From assembly GCA_031271125.1 (NCBI GenBank), contig JAISWH010000186.1, positions 1-34,966 of the forward strand: a DNA stretch of 34,966 nucleotides. The letters run 5' to 3'. A model generated the notes under the pieces. That model had not been told where the DNA came from, made no database searches, and worked only from the letters and a program-made list of their open reading frames with translations. Of the stretch, positions 16,073-25,238 are shown in pieces. This DNA is from Dysgonamonadaceae bacterium (GTDB lineage: Bacteria; Bacteroidota; Bacteroidia; Bacteroidales; Azobacteroidaceae). Position 1 is the stretch's first letter. Each line of letters opens with the position of its first letter. Made by a program: the position numbers and the translations under genes.

Positions 16073-18097
16073 TTAATTTTCAATTTGAGGTATCCACACC
16101 ATCATCGTACTGTCCGACCGGTTATCCCAGGCGTAATAAGGCAGTAAAGTCATTGTAACTTCTTCCTTAGCCGCTTTGTCGTTTATTGCTTTGGCGGGAA
16201 CGGATATAAAATCAATGCCTTTCAGCAAGCCGTCCCGCGCCGTTTCTATCGTGTAGTTTTCCGGCAAAGTCTCAATATATGCCTGCGATACCGGAAATTT
16301 GTTATCTGCTGCTTCGGCGCAGTACACCAACGGTCCCCGCGTGAGGCATACCCGTCCGCGATCGTCTTCCACTTTGTCGATAGCGCAGGTATAATGCAAA
16401 GGCATGGGAAGATGTAGTGTTACTTTGTCGCCTGTTTTCCATTTTTTACGGATGGAAATGAAACCGTTTTTGACGGTGGCATGTAATTTCTTGCCATTGA
16501 GAAATGCTTCCGGATTTTCATGTTTTTTGTCGATATAATGATACAGTTTTCCCGGTACAAATTGCGAATCCGTCCATGTGGGAACACGCATCCGGAGCGT
16601 AAATTCCTGGTTTACAGCCAATGAATCGACGGTAATACTTATATTTTCATCAAACGGATAACCGGTTTGTTGTACAATCTTCACCTTTCCGTTTTTCAGC
16701 GGGATGCAAACTTCGCTGCCGGCGTAAAACGAGCAGTAAATCTCGTCGCCGGTATAAGCGTACATCATGCCGGGTACCTGAGGGATAAGCCTCGCCAGAT
16801 TGGAAGGACAACAGGCTGTGCCGAACCAGGGCGAACGGCCGCGTCGTCCATGGTTGAAAGGCGTTTGGCCATCGGCTTCAAGCGGATTGACGTAAAAGAA
16901 CCGGTTGCCTTCCAGGTTGACGCCCGCCAGCACATTGTTGAACAAGGCTATTTCGGCTACGTCGGCATATTTTCCGTTTTTCTCCATCAGGTACATGCGT
17001 TGGTTGAAAAACACGTTACCCACAGCGGCGCAGGTTTCGAGGTAGGCCTCCTTGTTGGGCAGCAGGTATTCCGGGCCAAATCCTTCGATACCGTGTATGG
17101 CTCCTAATCCACCGGTGATGTGCATGCGGGTGTCCACAATGTTATGCCATATACTGTCCAGGGCAGGGCGTAAGGTCATGTCGCCCGTGAGGGCGCTCAC
17201 GTCGGCCATGCCCGAATAAAGGTAGGCTGCACGCACCGCGTGTCCCACGGCTTTTGTTTGCTCGCGCACCGGCAGATGTTGCTGTGCATATTCCGGGGCC
17301 ATCACCCATTGGCCTTCGGGGCGATAGGTAACGCCGCGTATGTCTATGAACCGTTTAGCCATACCTAAGTAAAGTGTATCTCCTGTGACACGGTAGAGTT
17401 TTACCAGCGCCAACTCAATTTCTTCGTGACCGGGCGCCTGATTTACCGGTTTGCCGTTGTTGTAATTGGGATCGCCTTCGAAAAAGACATGGTTGATGTG
17501 ACGGGCGTTCTTTTCGGCGACGTTCAGCCATTTGTCCTTACCCGTAGCCTGATAGTAAGCTGCGGCTCCTTCGTACATGTGTCCCATGTCGTACAGTTCG
17601 TGGCTGTGTACTACCCATGAGTAGGGCTTGTCGCCCATTCCTGCGCCACCCCAATGGTCTGCATTTTTCGATACACCCGTTGTGTGCGATTCGTAGAGGT
17701 ATCCGTCGGCCTGCTGGGCATCGGCGATGATGTCGATTATCCGGTCCATCTGCCGTTCGAGCGCGGTATCGCGTTCGATAGCGAGCAAGTAGGCTGCACC
17801 TTCCATTATCTTGTAAAGATCCGAAGCAATGTAACGATGCGGAAAAGGAAGTTCACCGGGTATGCCTTTCAGAAAATCGGCCGTTTTGCGGAGATTATCC
17901 ACAGCGGGTTGCGCTTTGCCTAATGCGAAGGGGACAAGCGTTTGCTTTTGTGTTTTCAAGCGTGGCAGCCAAAAGGAATCCATGAGCTTCACTTCCTGAA
18001 AAGGAACAGGGGTTAACGTTTCATTGTTGATTTTCGGATTGGTATCGGTACAGGAACAAGCCGCAACAAATAATAAGATGTAAAAAAAGTATTTCAT
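16073..18097 (-). CDS. GH127-like (DUF1680) beta-L-arabinofuranosidase, lipoprotein
   Basis: 674 aa; VKLMDSFWLPRLKTQKQTLVPFALGKAQP...EAYLETCAAVGNVFFNQRMYL...SPWFGTACCPSNLARLIPQVPGMMYA, classical GH127 metal/nucleophile motifs. Confidence 0.92.
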   Translation of the reverse strand: MKYFFYILLFVAACSCTDTNPKINNETLTPVPFQEVKLMDSFWLPRLKTQKQTLVPFALGKAQPAVDNLRKTADFLKGIPGELPFPHRYIASDLYKIMEGAAYLLAIERDTALERQMDRIIDIIADAQQADGYLYESHTTGVSKNADHWGGAGMGDKPYSWVVHSHELYDMGHMYEGAAAYYQATGKDKWLNVAEKNARHINHVFFEGDPNYNNGKPVNQAPGHEEIELALVKLYRVTGDTLYLGMAKRFIDIRGVTYRPEGQWVMAPEYAQQHLPVREQTKAVGHAVRAAYLYSGMADVSALTGDMTLRPALDSIWHNIVDTRMHITGGLGAIHGIEGFGPEYLLPNKEAYLETCAAVGNVFFNQRMYLMEKNGKYADVAEIALFNNVLAGVNLEGNRFFYVNPLEADGQTPFNHGRRGRSPWFGTACCPSNLARLIPQVPGMMYAYTGDEIYCSFYAGSEVCIPLKNGKVKIVQQTGYPFDENISITVDSLAVNQEFTLRMRVPTWTDSQFVPGKLYHYIDKKHENPEAFLNGKKLHATVKNGFISIRKKWKTGDKVTLHLPMPLHYTCAIDKVEDDRGRVCLTRGPLVYCAEAADNKFPVSQAYIETLPENYTIETARDGLLKGIDFISVPAKAINDKAAKEEVTMTLLPYYAWDNRSDSTMMVWIPQIEN

Positions 18098-18116
18098 GAT
18101 TTCATGATTTTATTAT

Positions 18117-20513
18117 TTATAATATTTGAATGGTGTAGCGTTTTCCATTTTTTCCTTTTACCCTGCAAGTTGTTCCTCCGGATGAACGGCCAACAATTTT
18201 TCCGGTTGCATTTTTTACTACAAAATCAGCCCCAGCTTCCGAAGTGCAGGTCAAATCGGTTTCCATCCGGCCTTTTTCGACCGTATTCATAACTGTAAAT
18301 TTGTGATTTTGATAAGCCAAGTTGGAAATACCGAATTTTTTTCCGTTTGAAAGGAGTTGATCCGGAATACAGGGTGCGATATAAAACTCATTGTCTTTGT
18401 CGCTTTCCGTAAAGCCAAACAGAGAACGAATTGTCATGGCGGGCAAGGTTGCGCCCCAGCCGTAACATTCGGCTCCGCCATAGCCTGATTTTTCGAGGTC
18501 TACAGGCCAGAATTCATTAGATACGCCGGGAATCCGGTAATTGTATTTTTCCGGTATATGGGACAGTTTGTATCCTGTCGTTGAAGTTTCCGGAGCAGAC
18601 ATTCTTTCGTAAATGCGGTTGCCTGTGGAAACAATAAGATCGGCGCCTAAATGTACAAAGCCTTCGGTGTGACGCATCGCTTCGGTATAAAAGAATATAC
18701 CCGGCGGCCATACCAGTGTCTTATCGCCTTCGGTAAACGCCGGCAGTCGCGGCGCTATCTCCCGTATTTGCTGTTTTGTAGCCAAACCGACGGTTAAAGG
18801 CAACAACATCATCACATCACCGTAAGTATCCAGCATGATCGGCCGGCCATTGCGTCCGTCGACATCGCGAAACCAGCCGTCTTTGTACATGGAGTGCATA
18901 CGTCCGGTGCGATCCTTCGCCATTGCCGCCCATTTATCCGTATCGGCACCGTTTCCGGTTAAAGGAGCTATCTTGCTCATCACCAGCATTGCACCGGCCA
19001 TAACTGCTTCAACATCTACGGTACGGACAAAATCGGTAACATCACCTTCGCCTCTGCCGTCGAAGGTGAAGCGCAACGAGCCGTCCTGTCCCGATTCCCA
19101 ACTGTTGTTGCAGTGAAACCATCCGTCATTGTCGGTACGGTTAGCCAACCACCATTCTACAAATGATTTCATGTATGGATACATGGATGTCAGCCAGGCC
19201 CGGTCGCCGGTACGCTTATATACCGAGTAAACAACCGAAAAAGGCATGCCCCAGACAGGCGATGTGCCGCATTCGTCGCCGCCTGCACTGATCATGTTCA
19301 TGCTGCCGTCTTCGCGCGAGCAGGGTACGTTGGCTGCGGGCGCATCGGCGAATACGCCGTAAAGTACCGATTTGGCGAGTTCGGGATCGGCATAACTCAG
19401 GCACAACATATCCAATGCTGTTTCCCCAAGCACAGCCCGCGGTGCATAAATTTGCATTCCATCCCAGGGATGTTTGTAAATGCCGCAGGGAGGGCGGACA
19501 GTCATCCGTAATGTTTCGAAATCGTATACCCATCCGTCTTTCCATGCTTTTGGCCAATCGCCTTCGAGACGCGGCGCTTGTTGATAAAAGCGATCGTCTT
19601 CGGCAAGCAATTCTACCAGCTTTTGATTGCTATTCCGTTGTGCTTTTGTGTATTGTTCCACAGCATATATCTCGTTGGTTCCGCGAGCCATCATCAGCGA
19701 GACGATTTTTGTTCCGTACGCATCCAACGGGACGGAATAGCTTTCCATAGCAAACAAGGCGGGACTTTGAGCAAAAGTAATGGATACTCCCGGCTTGGAT
19801 GTCAGATCATTATTTTTTAGCCATCCGTTCCATTCATTTTCGTCGGCGGTTGCTTTCACAGCGACCGGATGTGTTCCGGCTACGCCTGTAACAAACACAT
19901 CGCCATATTCCCACAGTTTATTCGTCAAGACTCCGTTCCGTTCATCGTAATTGGATGTAATGCCTGTACTTCCCCACCATCCCCGTTCGATATGTCCGTA
20001 TTCGTGTGTGACATGGGCAGTGATATTCCGGGATTGTCCGGTAGTGTTTTTCATTTCGAGCCGGCAAGCCAGGGCATGCTCGTCGACCAAGTACCAACTT
20101 GCCGAAAACGTAACGCCTTCCCAATTCCAGTCGTATCGGAGCGCGTTTTTGGTATGGTAGGAAGCATGTAAGCCGCAATCGTCGTAATCTTCCGGAACAA
20201 CTAATGATTTCCCATTCATGCCGAATGCAAGATGAAGAAACGACAAATAGTTGACTTGTCTGGTCATACGGATAGCATACGGCCAAGGCAAACTCGTTGT
20301 CCAATAACCCATTCCCACAGGCGGAACGGTACGCAAAATACCGCTCCGGTTTAAGACATAGCTATGCCGTGGATTGTCGATGTATCCGAAAGGGACATAC
20401 TTCCCTTCCGGAAATTTGCAGCCGGCAAATACATCTGTCGTTTGTGAGAAAGTAATTGTATGAAAGACAATTAGAAAAACGACAATGAAAAAACACTTGA
20501 AAGTCGAAGTCAT
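18117..20513 (-). CDS. (alpha/alpha)6-barrel glycoside hydrolase, clan GH-G-like (GH63/GH37-related)
   Basis: 798 aa; signal peptide; HPWDGMQIYAPRAVLGETALDMLCLSY...VVYSVYKRTGDRAWLTSMYPYMKSFVEWWLANR...HCNNSWESGQDGSLRF (WESGxD motif)...GYGGAECYGWGATLPAM. Confidence 0.75.
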   Translation of the reverse strand: MTSTFKCFFIVVFLIVFHTITFSQTTDVFAGCKFPEGKYVPFGYIDNPRHSYVLNRSGILRTVPPVGMGYWTTSLPWPYAIRMTRQVNYLSFLHLAFGMNGKSLVVPEDYDDCGLHASYHTKNALRYDWNWEGVTFSASWYLVDEHALACRLEMKNTTGQSRNITAHVTHEYGHIERGWWGSTGITSNYDERNGVLTNKLWEYGDVFVTGVAGTHPVAVKATADENEWNGWLKNNDLTSKPGVSITFAQSPALFAMESYSVPLDAYGTKIVSLMMARGTNEIYAVEQYTKAQRNSNQKLVELLAEDDRFYQQAPRLEGDWPKAWKDGWVYDFETLRMTVRPPCGIYKHPWDGMQIYAPRAVLGETALDMLCLSYADPELAKSVLYGVFADAPAANVPCSREDGSMNMISAGGDECGTSPVWGMPFSVVYSVYKRTGDRAWLTSMYPYMKSFVEWWLANRTDNDGWFHCNNSWESGQDGSLRFTFDGRGEGDVTDFVRTVDVEAVMAGAMLVMSKIAPLTGNGADTDKWAAMAKDRTGRMHSMYKDGWFRDVDGRNGRPIMLDTYGDVMMLLPLTVGLATKQQIREIAPRLPAFTEGDKTLVWPPGIFFYTEAMRHTEGFVHLGADLIVSTGNRIYERMSAPETSTTGYKLSHIPEKYNYRIPGVSNEFWPVDLEKSGYGGAECYGWGATLPAMTIRSLFGFTESDKDNEFYIAPCIPDQLLSNGKKFGISNLAYQNHKFTVMNTVEKGRMETDLTCTSEAGADFVVKNATGKIVGRSSGGTTCRVKGKNGKRYTIQIL

Positions 20514-20544
20514 TTAATTTTCCAATTTTAGATTCCTGCTTATT

Positions 20545-21594
20545 TTAATTTTCCGATTCTTTCTTCAGCGCTTCGTTGTAATCTACTACGTAATGCCACC
20601 AATTGTTCAATTTACCGTCTTCAGGATTGATTCCGCTGAAATGGGGTAGGTGACCGAACCACCATTTCATATAGCCTAAATGTTCGCAACCCCATTCGGA
20701 ACAATCCATTTCACGCGGATTTTCTTCTTTTACATTGGGATAATTTTTCCAATTATCGGCGAATGACATTACTTTGTTTTTGTTTGTCCAATCGTAATCT
20801 TTTTCCCCATTGGGCGGGAAATGTACATTCCCTATATGCGACATGCCCGGCAGAAACTTGTCATATTTCAGGGCGTATGCTGCATACACTTCCCAAGTGG
20901 TCAGGCTGTTTTTGTCGGTTTTATTATCGTAATCCCACCAGCCATATACTTTCATCATGGTCGATTCAACCCGGTGGGCGTAGCTTTCGAGTGCGCAAGC
21001 CAGGTCGCGTTCGTAGTTCAAGCCCATCACACAGAGGTGTTCCCTACAATTGACTCCTTCTGTGGGACTGGAATTGATCCAGAATGCGTTATCGCCCGAC
21101 ATGTTAGATTCCCACATGCCGGTCATCGGCGGCGACCATACCCAAACTTCGTGTATTTCGCCGGCGTCGCGTTTTTTATCGAAGCCGTAATGTTCGATAA
21201 AGGCTTTGTAATCGAATCTCTGCCCTTCCTCCTTCAGGGTCGCCCAACCGGGTTCCTGCAAAAGCTCTATTATGCGGGCTTCGTTCAGCATCTCTCCCGA
21301 TTTGCGTAAACGGGTAAAAAAATCCTGAGAGTCGATGATTTCCGTTACCTGATAGTCAACTGCCCCATGGCTGATTTCTTCCAAGGCAGCTTCATAGTCT
21401 TTGGTAAGTTGCCAGGGATCATTCCACTTAAATGTGTATCCGGGCGTAACGAACGTTTCATGGATACGTTTGCCGTCGACGATGGGATCTTGAATCACCA
21501 CTGCTACTTTGACGACTTTGACGAGAGCATTTTGGGGTTGATTACTGCATGAAACGATAAACAGAATCATGCAGAATAAATATAATCTTTTCAT
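20545..21594 (-). CDS. Lipoprotein of unknown function
   Basis: 349 aa; lipobox FIVSCS; VWVWSPPMTGMWESNMSGDNAFWINSSPTEG...CVMGLNYERDLACALESYAHRVESTM. No domain I can name confidently. Confidence 0.75.
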   Translation of the reverse strand: MKRLYLFCMILFIVSCSNQPQNALVKVVKVAVVIQDPIVDGKRIHETFVTPGYTFKWNDPWQLTKDYEAALEEISHGAVDYQVTEIIDSQDFFTRLRKSGEMLNEARIIELLQEPGWATLKEEGQRFDYKAFIEHYGFDKKRDAGEIHEVWVWSPPMTGMWESNMSGDNAFWINSSPTEGVNCREHLCVMGLNYERDLACALESYAHRVESTMMKVYGWWDYDNKTDKNSLTTWEVYAAYALKYDKFLPGMSHIGNVHFPPNGEKDYDWTNKNKVMSFADNWKNYPNVKEENPREMDCSEWGCEHLGYMKWWFGHLPHFSGINPEDGKLNNWWHYVVDYNEALKKESEN

Positions 21595-21617
21595 TATTAA
21601 TATTTTATTTCAATCCG

Positions 21618-22739
21618 TTAAAAATTTCCGTCCAACGACGTATAAGGTACCGTAATACGCATTTCCCAAGTACCGGACTCCTCAAACCTCACCCTTGAAC
21701 GTAAGCGCGTGAACCATGCGGTGGCATTTGCCCAATTGTCGGCAGGCCAAGCGGTAGGACCAACAAGGCTTGGTATTTTACCTGCTTGAAAATCCGCATA
21801 CATTTTACTAAGATCCAAAAAATTGAAATTGTTAAACGTAGGTCCTCGCAAATAATTGAAAAAATAATCATTCCAATTATTATATGCCGGCCAGGGAGTG
21901 ATAGGAAATTCCACTTGCATTCCCTCCGGAGTATTTTGTCTGTTGATGCCCACATCAATATAACTCCAGGTACCCGTCTGGTAAGTAGCATAAGTTGCGG
22001 GATCGAACAATTTTCCTTTAGCATCCTCCATTCGCAGAATGAATTTGATTCCAACTTCCGGTTCGTTGGACAGTTTACGAATGCTTACAAATTCTTTGCC
22101 GTTATCGGCATAGATATTATCCCGCCGTTCGATAAAATTAGGCTGGTCGGGATTGATCTGATCGTAATATACGAAATTGTTGCTTCCGTTATTTACAACC
22201 GATATACCGTTTATGACTTCACTAATATAATAGGAACGTTTTTCGGATCCTAATTTCACAATGGCATAATCGGAGAAAACCTTTGAATCGCTTGAATTTG
22301 TTACTCGTACATCTACATGAAATATGTCTTCCGGATTTTTTAGATTAGACGTCGTTTCTATGTACAACAGTTGCCCGTTGACCGAATTAATCATTAACGG
22401 AGTAAGGTCCATATCGACTAACTTGGCCATTATTGCCTCTTCCGTTTTGTCTGTTTCAAAATTATAAGGCACCTTCCATGTTCTGTAAGGAAATTTTTCG
22501 AAAAATTGTTCCGAACGGTTTCCGTTTATGTCCCTGACGTTTTCAATAGCGAATGTACAAGGCAATGATGAGTTGTCCAACCACGCAAAATCGGTTTGCG
22601 CTTTACCGCCAAGTGATATATATATGGTATCGGCGCCTTTCAGGTAGATGGCGTCACTCAGGAAACCGATGCCGTCGGGTTGGTTAAAACAAGATGCCAA
22701 CAGCAACGGTAGTAATAAAAAATAAATATACTTTTTCAT
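21618..22739 (-). CDS. PUL-associated surface lipoprotein, probable DUF5007 family
   Basis: 373 aa; MKKYIYFLLLPLLLASCFNQPDG; C-terminal TWSYIDVGINRQNTPEGMQVEFPITPWPAYNNWNDYFFNYLRGPTFNN; next to fasciclin-like and SusD genes. Confidence 0.65.
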   Translation of the reverse strand: MKKYIYFLLLPLLLASCFNQPDGIGFLSDAIYLKGADTIYISLGGKAQTDFAWLDNSSLPCTFAIENVRDINGNRSEQFFEKFPYRTWKVPYNFETDKTEEAIMAKLVDMDLTPLMINSVNGQLLYIETTSNLKNPEDIFHVDVRVTNSSDSKVFSDYAIVKLGSEKRSYYISEVINGISVVNNGSNNFVYYDQINPDQPNFIERRDNIYADNGKEFVSIRKLSNEPEVGIKFILRMEDAKGKLFDPATYATYQTGTWSYIDVGINRQNTPEGMQVEFPITPWPAYNNWNDYFFNYLRGPTFNNFNFLDLSKMYADFQAGKIPSLVGPTAWPADNWANATAWFTRLRSRVRFEESGTWEMRITVPYTSLDGNF

Positions 22740-22761
22740 AATAATTTTTTTTTAATTGTTC

Positions 22762-23547
22762 CTATAACCTATCATCAGTCCTTTTTCCGAAAAAGAACAA
22801 AGAATGGTAGAAAAAATGGTCGGAATAGTTGTAATCGCCTTGGTAAAGGATATGTACCACTCCTGTTTTAGTCACTACATCCGACAAGTACATGCGATAA
22901 ACATGGTCACATTCGGGATCATCTCCGTAATGGTCTCCGAATGCCGCGCGCGCTTCTCCCGTCCATTCCCAATTATTGCCTCTTTTGTAATGGATATGTA
23001 TAATTTTCGGGATTGTTTGTAAAAATCTCGAATATTGATACCCCCACCAGGGGCTTCCGCCACCGTCCCAGGCGGTACCCGGATCGGTATTGGTTTCGTC
23101 GTGACTGATAAACACATCTATTCCGTTCAGCGTTTTCAACAATTTACCTTCTGCGGGTATGGTTTCGCTCCAATAATTCCCCTGTATGACATACATTCCC
23201 ATATTTTCTTTCAATTCTTCGTCGGAAATATCGGATATAGTCAATTCGGGAGCATTCGGATCGCTACGCAGATCGATATTATGCTTGCGCCTCAGATACC
23301 GGTTTATCGACCATTGACTGGGCGAAATAATCGTAACATTCCCGTTTATCACGTCTTTCATACCTGCCCGCTCGAAAAGAGTAACTACCTGTTTGGTTTC
23401 TTCCATCGACTGTAGAAATTCGGAGGTAGTCATATCCACCTTGTTGGTAGGATTTGTTTCGCCGCCAATGATGTAATCATCGTCGCACGATGTCAAAAAG
23501 GCGGCGGCAAGTACAAATGCGAAACTCATATATAAATACTTTTTCAT
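22762..23547 (-). CDS. Fasciclin-domain-like lipoprotein
   Basis: MKKYLYMSFAFVLAAAFLTSCDDD; VVTLFERAGMKDVINGNVTIISPSQWSINRYLRRK...TLNGIDVFISHDE...DVVTKTGVVHILYQGD. The internal ATG at 23547 gives a proper lipoprotein signal. Confidence 0.75.
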   Translation of the reverse strand: MKKYLYMSFAFVLAAAFLTSCDDDYIIGGETNPTNKVDMTTSEFLQSMEETKQVVTLFERAGMKDVINGNVTIISPSQWSINRYLRRKHNIDLRSDPNAPELTISDISDEELKENMGMYVIQGNYWSETIPAEGKLLKTLNGIDVFISHDETNTDPGTAWDGGGSPWWGYQYSRFLQTIPKIIHIHYKRGNNWEWTGEARAAFGDHYGDDPECDHVYRMYLSDVVTKTGVVHILYQGDYNYSDHFFYHSLFFFGKRTDDRL

Positions 23548-23603
23548 ATTTTTTCTTATTTTATTGTTTTTATTTACGTTAAAATAATTGATGTTCAATC
23601 ATC

Positions 23604-25220
23604 TTACCATTGCGTTTTACCATTCCAATACGGCGTTTGCTTTATTTGTTTATTCCGGGTAAGAACATCCGATGCTACCGGCCAGTAATATCCCTGCTCT
23701 TGATATCTTTCAGAATCCATCGTACCGGAAACCGGGAAATAATTGTTTCGTACCATATCGAAAAATAGTTGTCCTTCACCGATCAATTCGCAGATACGCT
23801 GTTGTAATATTTCCTGGGATAAATTGCCTCCGGCGTACGGGTCTAAACCTGCACGTGAACGGATTTCATTTACAATAGGCAATGCCTTACCGGATTGTCC
23901 TGACTTCTCGTAAGCTTCGGCCAACAACAAATAGAGATCGGTATAACGGAAAACAGGGATATTCGCTTCGGCGAAATAGGCTATGTATTCGTTCCAACTG
24001 CGCGAAGGATCAAGACTTACCATGGAATATTTTTTCATCCATGTAACTAACGTTCTGTCGGTTGCCGTTTGGCTTACATCGCTAAACGGGTCATTGTAAT
24101 AGGAATCCCAGGCTTCAAAAAACAAAGGGCACCTGATATCGCCGGTTTGAGTTTCAAAATCATACTCCGGATACATTACATTTTTTAAATTCCGTGGTAC
24201 CCAATTGATATATGACGCCCTGTCTTTGGCCATGTCTCCATCCGTCGGCGTCAACTTAACCGTAACATACTGTATTCCACCGTAATCAGCGCGATATGAC
24301 TCGTTTTGAGCCGATGAAACATTGAGGCAGAATACGGATTCGGAAGAGATGTCTTCGTATAAGGTTCTCAAAGGATCTCCGGAAGAATAATCGACCAGCG
24401 AGTATCCGCCGTTGGCTTTCAGCGACTCCAATGCATTGATTGCAGCGGTCAAATATTGAGCAGGCTCAGGCAGATTGTCGCGAACAGCGAGAAAATACAT
24501 CCACATGTTGGCATGGCCAACGAGCGCCTCGGCCGAACCTTTATTAGCGCGTATTCCCCATTCGCTCGAACTGCTTACGCCGTATTTTAATTTTCCGACT
24601 GCTAATGCCACATCATCCAGTACATTTTTGGCAATATCGGTATCCTTGGTACGCGGAATAGTTACCGGAGACATATCTTCGTCGATAACCTGATCCGAAG
24701 ATTCGATTATTTCGGAAATATAAGGGGCGTTACCCCATATACGCAATATATCGAAATAGATCAATGCCCGCATGAAATAGGCTTCACCGATAAGTTGATC
24801 TTTCATTCCGGCGGTGAATACATTATCGGGCATCGCTTCTATTTTATGTATGACCATATTGGCTTGCGATACCACTTTATAGAAAGTTGACCAGTTGGCG
24901 AGACCTTCCAGCGATCCCCAGGATTTATTGGTCCCGGTAGGCGTTGAAAAGTCACCGATTTGGTATAATCGGCCCGATGAACCGCCGTTCCATCCTCCTC
25001 TGAAAAATCCTGTTGTAAAATCGCCTCTGTCGTACCAGTTTTCGCGATTTACCTTTAGCCCGCGGTATAGACCGTATATGCCCAAAAGGCCGATTTCCGC
25101 ATCGTTTTGGGTTTTCCAGAATACCTCATTATATACTACATTCACTTGTTGGGGTTCCAGAAAATCGCTGCAACCGAACAATACGGGTAATATCAATAAT
25201 ATAATTAATATCTTTTTCAT
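23604..25220 (-). CDS. SusD/RagB family nutrient-binding outer-membrane lipoprotein
   Basis: 538 aa; MKKILIILLILPVLFGCSDFLEPQQ...GEAYFMRALIYFDILRIWGNAPYI...RYTDLYLLLAEAYEKSGQSGKALPIVNEIRSRAGLDPY. Confidence 0.96.
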   Translation of the reverse strand: MKKILIILLILPVLFGCSDFLEPQQVNVVYNEVFWKTQNDAEIGLLGIYGLYRGLKVNRENWYDRGDFTTGFFRGGWNGGSSGRLYQIGDFSTPTGTNKSWGSLEGLANWSTFYKVVSQANMVIHKIEAMPDNVFTAGMKDQLIGEAYFMRALIYFDILRIWGNAPYISEIIESSDQVIDEDMSPVTIPRTKDTDIAKNVLDDVALAVGKLKYGVSSSSEWGIRANKGSAEALVGHANMWMYFLAVRDNLPEPAQYLTAAINALESLKANGGYSLVDYSSGDPLRTLYEDISSESVFCLNVSSAQNESYRADYGGIQYVTVKLTPTDGDMAKDRASYINWVPRNLKNVMYPEYDFETQTGDIRCPLFFEAWDSYYNDPFSDVSQTATDRTLVTWMKKYSMVSLDPSRSWNEYIAYFAEANIPVFRYTDLYLLLAEAYEKSGQSGKALPIVNEIRSRAGLDPYAGGNLSQEILQQRICELIGEGQLFFDMVRNNYFPVSGTMDSERYQEQGYYWPVASDVLTRNKQIKQTPYWNGKTQW

Positions 25221-25238
25221 ATCAATAATGTTTTACAG

